Source: Candidatus Rokuibacteriota bacterium
Lineage (GTDB): Bacteria; Methylomirabilota; Methylomirabilia; Rokubacteriales; CSP1-6
Assembly (NCBI GenBank): GCA_003220495.1
Contig: QHSP01000031.1
Coordinates: forward strand, 23,895 to 87,894
Length of the DNA stretch: 64,000 bases
Reading direction: 5' to 3'
Notes under the pieces: model-generated
What the model was told of the DNA's origin: nothing
Database searches by the model: none
What the model saw: only the letters and a program-made list of their open reading frames with translations
Part shown: one piece after another, positions 60,011-64,000 of the stretch
Numbering within the stretch: the stretch's first letter is position 1
Layout of the letters: each line of letters starts with the position of its first letter
Translations under genes and position numbers: made by a program

Positions 60011-60867
60011 GCGAGGCGCTGTCCGGAATCCTCGAGTCGAAGGAGGCCGAGCGGCTGGCCACGGGCTTCGTGTTCACCGAGGGTCCGGTCTGGCACCCCG
60101 ACGGCTTCTACTACTTCGTCGACATCCGCCGGAGCCACCTGCACAGGCTGACGCCCGGCAAAGCGCCCGAGCTCGTGCGGTCGAATACCGGCGAGGGCAA
60201 CGGGACGACGTTCGACCTGCAGGGCCGGCTCGTCATCTGCGAGGGCGGCAATCGTCGCGTCACGCGCTGGACCGGCGCCCAGAGCGAGATCCTCGTGGAC
60301 CGCTTCGAGGGCAAGCGCCTGAACCGGCCGAACGACGTCGTCTGCAAATCCGACGGCAGCATCTACTTCACGGATCCGGGCCTGCGCGTGCCGCTCGCCG
60401 AGCGGGAGCTCGCGTCCGCCGGCGTCTATCGCATCGCGCCCGACGGCAAGACGTCGCTCGTCGCGGACTGCGAATATCCCAACGGCCTGGCCTTCTCGCC
60501 CGACGAGCGCGTGCTCTACGTGGCCAACACGCGGTGGGCGCAGTACATCCATGCCCTCGAAATCGACGGCGACGGCAAGCTCGTGCGGCGCCGCATCTTC
60601 GCCGACATGTCCTCCGACGAGACCGACGGCGTGCCCGACGGCATGAAGGTCGACGTCGAGGGCCGCGTCTTCTGCACGGGTCCGGGCGGCACCTGGGTCT
60701 TCGCGCCGGACGGCACGAAGCTCGGGATCATCCGCACACCCGAAGTCCCCGCGAACCTCGCCTTCGGCGGCCCGGATCTCCGGACGTTGTTCTTCACGGC
60801 CCGCACGTCGGTCTACACCATGCGCGTCAAGGTGCCGGGGCGTCCGCTTCCCTGGTACAAGCGATGA
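60007..60867 (+). CDS. SMP-30/gluconolactonase/LRE family protein
   Basis: 286 residues, six-bladed beta-propeller. Metal-site regions are TGFVFTEGPVW (Glu), LNRPNDVVCKSDGSIYFTDP (Asn/Asp) and NGLAFSPDERVLYV; the substrate is a sugar lactone or related ester. The ATG overlaps the HIBADH stop, and the LLM ATG overlaps its own stop, so all three are translationally coupled. The same operon pattern of a dehydrogenase, a lactonase and a flavin monooxygenase suggests breakdown of a cyclic ketone or sugar via a lactone. Confidence 0.9.
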   Translation: MSEALSGILESKEAERLATGFVFTEGPVWHPDGFYYFVDIRRSHLHRLTPGKAPELVRSNTGEGNGTTFDLQGRLVICEGGNRRVTRWTGAQSEILVDRFEGKRLNRPNDVVCKSDGSIYFTDPGLRVPLAERELASAGVYRIAPDGKTSLVADCEYPNGLAFSPDERVLYVANTRWAQYIHALEIDGDGKLVRRRIFADMSSDETDGVPDGMKVDVEGRVFCTGPGGTWVFAPDGTKLGIIRTPEVPANLAFGGPDLRTLFFTARTSVYTMRVKVPGRPLPWYKR

Positions 60868-61892
60868 TCAACTTCGGAACGTTCCTGTTGATGCAGTCGC
60901 CGTCCGCGCGTTCGTCGAAAGAGATCTACGCGCGCGGGCTCGAGATCGCCGAGACCGCCGAGGCGCTCGGCTTCGGCAATGTCTGGCTCGCCGAGCATCA
61001 TTTCTCGACGTACGGCTACCTCTCGCGCCCGGCCCAGCTCGCGACGTATATTGCGGCGAAAACCACCCGGATCCGCGTCGGCACTGCCGTCATCGTCGTG
61101 CCGCTCCATCATCCCCTCGTCATCGCCGAGGAGGTCGCGACCCTCGATCTCCTGTCGGGTGGGCGCCTCGACGTCGGACTCGGCCGCGGCTACCAGCCGT
61201 ACGAGTTCGAGCGCTTCGGCCTCGAGCTCGAGAGCGGACGCGCGCGCTGGGAGGAGTCGATCGACATATTGCTGAAGGCGTTCGAGGGCCGGCCATTCAG
61301 CTACGACGGCAAGCTCTTCAAGATTCCGGAGACGACGGTCTTCCCGCAACCGCTGCAGCAGCCGCGCCCGCCCATCTGGATCACCGCGCAGAGCCCGGAA
61401 TCGGTCGAGGCGGCCGTACGCCGGGGCTTCAACGTGCTCACCGGAGGCTTCGGCGTGCCAATCGAGCGCATGGCCGAGTTCCGTCGGCTCTTCGATCGGC
61501 TGGTGGGCGAGGTCAAACCCCCGCACCCGCTGCGAGTCGGCGTGCAGCGGGCGGTCTACGTCGCCGAGAGCCAGGCCGACGCCCGCGCGGCGGCCGAAGA
61601 GGCGCGCTGGAACATGCGCGTGACGCTCTCACTCCGCAATCAATACGAGCGCGTCGAGCGGGGCCGCGCGATCCCGGTGCCCGCGCCCAGTGAGCCCGAC
61701 ACCGACGACCTGCTCGACCGCTTCCTGGTCATCGGCACGCCGGACACGGTGATCCGTCAGATCAAGCGCGTCGAAGAGATGGTCGGGATCACGCACTTCA
61801 ACTGCAGCTTCTGGTTCGGGGATCTGGAGCATGCGCGCGTGATGCGCTCGATGGAACGCTTCGCCCGGGAGGTTCTTCCGGCGTTTCGCTAG
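60864..61892 (+). CDS. LLM-class flavin-dependent oxidoreductase
   Basis: 342 residues. It starts with MINFGTFLLMQSPSARSS and contains VWLAEHHFSTYGY, RIRVGTAVIVVPLHHPLVIAEEVATLDLLSGGRLDVGLGRGY and the QSPESVEAAVRRGFNVLTG block of the luciferase-like family. FMN or F420 use is undetermined. It is the last gene of the coupled HIBADH-SMP-30-LLM operon. The 3' end overlaps the convergent HNH endonuclease gene by four bases. Confidence 0.88.
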   Translation: MINFGTFLLMQSPSARSSKEIYARGLEIAETAEALGFGNVWLAEHHFSTYGYLSRPAQLATYIAAKTTRIRVGTAVIVVPLHHPLVIAEEVATLDLLSGGRLDVGLGRGYQPYEFERFGLELESGRARWEESIDILLKAFEGRPFSYDGKLFKIPETTVFPQPLQQPRPPIWITAQSPESVEAAVRRGFNVLTGGFGVPIERMAEFRRLFDRLVGEVKPPHPLRVGVQRAVYVAESQADARAAAEEARWNMRVTLSLRNQYERVERGRAIPVPAPSEPDTDDLLDRFLVIGTPDTVIRQIKRVEEMVGITHFNCSFWFGDLEHARVMRSMERFAREVLPAFR

Positions 61893-63244
61893 CTCGGCTC
61901 TGATTCGCGCGTAGCTAGCGGGTGCAGCACGTCGATCGCATAGCTGACGTTTAGCCCTCCACCAAGGCAGAGCGGCATCGCGGTGCGCGCGTGCAGTACC
62001 AGCCCTTCCGCTTCATTCTGCGCTCGTAGGACAGTGACGGGATCAGCGGGCACCTTCGGCTGCTGCGGCACCTCGGGCACGAGCCTTCCGTCGGGACGGC
62101 GAAACCTTAACTCGCCGCAGGCGTCGCGGTCGACCTGATAACCCTCCTCGTGCACCGCACGATGGTGGCGCCGGCACAGCATCGCGAGGTTCGAGAGCGT
62201 GGTCGGCCCTCCCTGGGCCCAGTGCCGGATGTGATGGCCCTGGCCGAAGCGCCCTCCGCAGCCCGGGAAGCGACACCCACGGTCCCGATGATGGAGCGCG
62301 CGGCGTACAGCCGGCGGAATCGTACGCGTCCGCGCGGCGACTTCGACCACTCGGCCGTTCTGCGCGTGCTGCATCACCACGCGGCTCGCGTCGCATGCCA
62401 GGCGCCGGGACGTTTCCGCGGAAACGTGCTCGCCACTTTCCAGCACGGATTGCCCGGGCGCCTCGGGATCGGCGAGCGCGGGCGCATCCACGTGGACCAC
62501 CACCTGATAGCGTTCGCCGGGGGCGCCGGGATCGATGCCGCGGTGCAAGGCCGTCTCGGCGAGCAGCGCCAGGGCGTCGGCCTGTTGCTGCTCGACCACG
62601 GGCGTTTCTGCGGAAACCTCTCCCACGTCGGCGTCGGCAAATGTTCTGTACGTGCGCTGATACAGCGTCTCGCGCGCGGCGGTCAGCGCCTGGATGAGGA
62701 GCTCGCCGACCTCGGGCTCGAGTCGTCCGCGGACAGCTACCATCCCGTCGTGGTCGCGGTAGACGTGGAGCGCGCGGCACCGGTGGCGTTGCGCGGCCTC
62801 GCGAGCCTCGGCGTTCCGGTCCACTCGCCTCCAACCGCGCACGATGCGCTCGACATGCTCCGCGGTTCCGGCGCGCCCCACTTCCATCAGGCGCTCTTCG
62901 GTCGCCGGCGTTGCCACGCGGGTCAGCGCGCGCACTTTGGCGTACGAGAGCTCGCCGCGGCCGAGCGCCCGGGCCAGGCGTGGAAGGGTACCGAGCGCGC
63001 GGGCGACGCGCACTTTCTCTCGTGCCGCGCCGAGATCGAGCCCCACACGCCAGCTCAACCAGTGGGCGCAGGAGCGGAATCCGTTGTTCCAGCCCGCTCG
63101 GATGTCGAACTCTCGGATCAAATCGAGGAGCCTGGCGGTCGCCGCTTCGAGGTGCACCGAGAGCTCGGCGATCTCGTCGCCGAGACGATCAAGCGCGGCA
63201 GTGGAGCCTGCGGGATCGAGCGCGGCAGTCGTGAGCACGTTCAT
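61889..63244 (-). CDS. DUF222/13E12-type HNH endonuclease
   Basis: 451 residues. The N-terminal 330 residues are the helical DUF222 (13E12) domain; the HNH nuclease follows with RDRGCRFPGCGGRFGQGHHI (zinc Cys pair and catalytic His) and LAMLCRRHHRAVHEEG. Such proteins are often linked to mobile elements. ATG 63244 has GGAG upstream. The region upstream of its start carries two inverted repeats and then gene remnants, which may mark past insertions. The biological role is unclear. Confidence 0.87.
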   Translation of the reverse strand: MNVLTTAALDPAGSTAALDRLGDEIAELSVHLEAATARLLDLIREFDIRAGWNNGFRSCAHWLSWRVGLDLGAAREKVRVARALGTLPRLARALGRGELSYAKVRALTRVATPATEERLMEVGRAGTAEHVERIVRGWRRVDRNAEAREAAQRHRCRALHVYRDHDGMVAVRGRLEPEVGELLIQALTAARETLYQRTYRTFADADVGEVSAETPVVEQQQADALALLAETALHRGIDPGAPGERYQVVVHVDAPALADPEAPGQSVLESGEHVSAETSRRLACDASRVVMQHAQNGRVVEVAARTRTIPPAVRRALHHRDRGCRFPGCGGRFGQGHHIRHWAQGGPTTLSNLAMLCRRHHRAVHEEGYQVDRDACGELRFRRPDGRLVPEVPQQPKVPADPVTVLRAQNEAEGLVLHARTAMPLCLGGGLNVSYAIDVLHPLATRESEPS

Positions 63245-63311
63245 GGTGAGTCTCCTGTTGGGGAGACTTTACACCGCGATTTCGGACCGGCCTGCGAGGC
63301 TCGACACGCGG

Positions 63312-63328
63312 CGATCGCGACGCGATCG
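63312..63328. repeat. 17-bp palindrome upstream of the HNH gene
   Basis: CGATCGCG (63312-63319), central A, CGCGATCG (63321-63328): perfect arms. It lies about 70 bp before the HNH start and could be its operator. Confidence 0.6.
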
Positions 63329-63355
63329 GCATTTTTCGCGGGGCGCCGAGCCTCC

Positions 63356-63391
63356 GCGCACTCGCAAGCCTTGCGCGGCTTGCGAGTGCGC
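63356..63391. repeat. 15-bp perfect inverted repeat with 6-nt loop
   Basis: Bases 63356-63370 and 63377-63391 are exact reverse complements with loop TTGCGC. No gene overlaps it. It may be a transcription terminator or REP/MITE-like remnant beside the degraded region. Confidence 0.75.
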
Positions 63392-63437
63392 CATCTACAG
63401 GGTGCTGCGGAGCCTAGGCCCCCGCGCACACAAAAAC

Positions 63438-63487
63438 GTGTCAAGCGGAAAGTGGGTCCGGACCGGCGACATAGGTGACAGATCAAA
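63438..63487 (-). mobile_element. Possible insertion-sequence end (IS481-like)
   Basis: On the minus strand the stretch begins TGTCACCTATGTCGCCGG and continues through a GTCCGGACC palindrome, a kind of sequence I associate from memory with ends of IS481-type elements. It directly abuts the truncated phosphoesterase, so an insertion-deletion event is likely. No transposase remains; the family assignment is a guess. Confidence 0.3.
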
Positions 63488-63619
63488 CCGGGGCCGCGCC
63501 GGATGGGTCGGGCTGCCTGGGTTGACGAGCAGCACGCCCCGATACAACGCGACGGCGTCACGGTGCGTCGCTCCGAACGCGATCACGTCGAGACGGGTCA
63601 TGAGTGCGGCCGTTGCCAT
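63488..63619 (-). pseudogene. Degraded YfcE-type metallophosphoesterase, C-terminal remnant
   Basis: 44 codons encode LDVIAFGATHRDAVALYRG then VLLVNPGSPTHPA, the C-terminal part of YfcE/MJ0936-like phosphoesterases. The metal motif GHTH is changed to GATH. The N-terminal two-thirds is missing, and at 63488 the frame runs into the insertion-sequence-like end. A healthy relative is at 34201-34782 (GHSHKP, VLLLNPGSAG). Confidence 0.6.
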
Positions 63620-63666
63620 GGCGCGACGATCACGCCTCCGACCCTATGCGACTTCTCGAGCGTTGC

Positions 63667-63780
63667 TTAATTGAGGCGCGTGCGACGGCGGAACGTCGTC
63701 GGTGAAACACCGACCCTGCGATGGAAGAGAGACGAGAACGACCCAAGGCTTTCGAGTGCGCGCGCGATCCGCAGTCCTAC
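63667..63780 (-). pseudogene. AraC-family regulator, C-terminal HTH remnant
   Basis: 38 codons including the stop, reading LRIARALESLGSFSSLFHRRVGVSPTTFRRR in the minus frame, match the second helix-turn-helix of AraC proteins (SLGSFSSLFRRRxGxSPxxYRRR). The region upstream of the fragment lacks the rest of the domain, and several residues before SLGSF appear deleted. It is decayed and not a functional gene. Confidence 0.5.
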
Positions 63781-63848
63781 CAGGAAGTGATGAGTCGCCG
63801 ACCACGTAGGGTACCGATGTGGCCCGGCGGGTTGAGAAGTGTCACGTG

Positions 63849-64000
63849 CTACGCGGCGCCCCAGACCTCGCGCGCGATCTCCAGCGCGAGGGCGAGCTTG
63901 CGCTTCTGGTCGTCGACCGTGACCTTGTTGCCGTGGTGCGTGCTGGAGAAGCCGCACTGGGGGCTCAGGCAGAGGTTCTCGAGCGGGACGTACTTCGCGG
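63849..64000 (-). CDS. MetE-like cobalamin-independent methionine synthase family, C-terminal part
   Basis: The gene enters from beyond the right edge and ends with TAG at 63849. The 49 visible codons read YVPLENLCLSPQCGFSST, then HHGNKVTVDDQKRKLALALEIAREVWG. The SPQCGFSS sequence contains the second zinc-binding Cys of the MetE/UroD-like methyltransferase barrel, with the usual terminal helix. It may be the full MetE or a short core-methionine-synthase-like paralog; the visible part cannot tell. Start-based gene finding would miss it because the start is outside. Confidence 0.8.
   Translation of the reverse strand, partial: AKYVPLENLCLSPQCGFSSTHHGNKVTVDDQKRKLALALEIAREVWGAA

Larger units (their letters stand above)
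63245..63848. other. 604-bp stretch without intact gene, holding repeats and gene debris
   Basis: It contains in order two inverted repeats, an insertion-sequence-like end, a metallophosphoesterase remnant and an AraC-type remnant, each listed separately. Nothing else recognisable was seen. This is the most disordered part of the window. Confidence 0.6.

Noticed and set aside
61889..63244. HNH gene as evidence of an active mobile element or intron
   Set aside because: No intron core, no transposase and no flanking direct repeats were found; DUF222-HNH proteins also occur as free-standing genes.
1..64000. CRISPR array, tRNA or rRNA genes
   Set aside because: No regularly spaced repeats, tRNA-like cloverleaf or rRNA-like stretch was noticed by eye; a dedicated scan would be needed to exclude a single tRNA.

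Overview
The window comes from a very GC-rich Gram-negative-type bacterium. It encodes outer-membrane barrel and OmpA-type lipoproteins, a polysaccharide export pair and many periplasmic binding proteins. The gene mix (FAH-family hydrolases, LLM-class flavin/F420 oxidoreductases, CoA transferase, orphan TctC, UbiD, small FecR/OmpA genes) resembles uncultivated soil or groundwater lineages such as Candidatus Rokubacteria/Methylomirabilota. That placement is an inference from protein flavour, not a measured phylogeny. No rRNA, tRNA, CRISPR array or intact transposase was seen.

Layout. 1-5033: an outer-membrane protein tail, a bestrophin-like protein, an FAH hydrolase, a lipoprotein, an aldo/keto reductase and a flavin monooxygenase. 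5035-11294: a NitT/TauT ABC importer split over two converging gene sets, one of which continues from a Rieske dioxygenase, followed by an enolase-superfamily enzyme. 11300-18469: an OmpA lipoprotein with an in-frame zinc-finger-like extension, a molybdopterin oxidoreductase, and a DppBC/SBP set lacking ATPases. 18470-23558: an alpha/beta hydrolase remnant, an M50 protease, a beta-helix protein, an orphan oligopeptide-type SBP and an alpha/beta hydrolase. 23578-30738: a TetR regulator, a complete DppBCDF core, an orphan TctC and an MFS transporter. 30904-40094: an orphan GspE/PilB ATPase, amidohydrolase, phosphoesterase, UbiD, Wzz and Wza-like proteins, an LLM oxidoreductase and a crotonase. 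40097-40259 is a long foldback element between two convergent crotonases. 41084-46186 is a partner-switching signalling cluster. 46358-61892 is again catabolic: CoA transferase, cupin, LLM, phosphotriesterase-like, sterol-desaturase-like, FAD/GcvT dehydrogenase, an enolase-superfamily enzyme, a ModE-like regulator, a three-subunit molybdenum hydroxylase, and a coupled HIBADH/SMP-30/LLM operon. 61889-64000: an HNH endonuclease, a stretch of gene debris with strong inverted repeats, and the 3' end of a MetE-like gene.

The genes fit an organism that imports and degrades many organic acids, peptides and aromatic or cyclic compounds, using molybdenum, flavin and Rieske oxygen chemistry. Many neighbours overlap by four bases (ATGA/GTGA), so small coupled operons are common. 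Several genes without a Shine-Dalgarno have a -10-like hexamer 7-9 nt before the start codon, which suggests leaderless transcripts.

The most distinctive parts are the partner-switching module (FecR protein, OmpA lipoprotein, CHASE2-SpoIIE phosphatase, metallo-beta-lactamase-fold enzyme, STAS antagonist and an RsbW-like kinase with an apparent ACG start), the 163-bp foldback repeat, and the debris field before the MetE-like gene.
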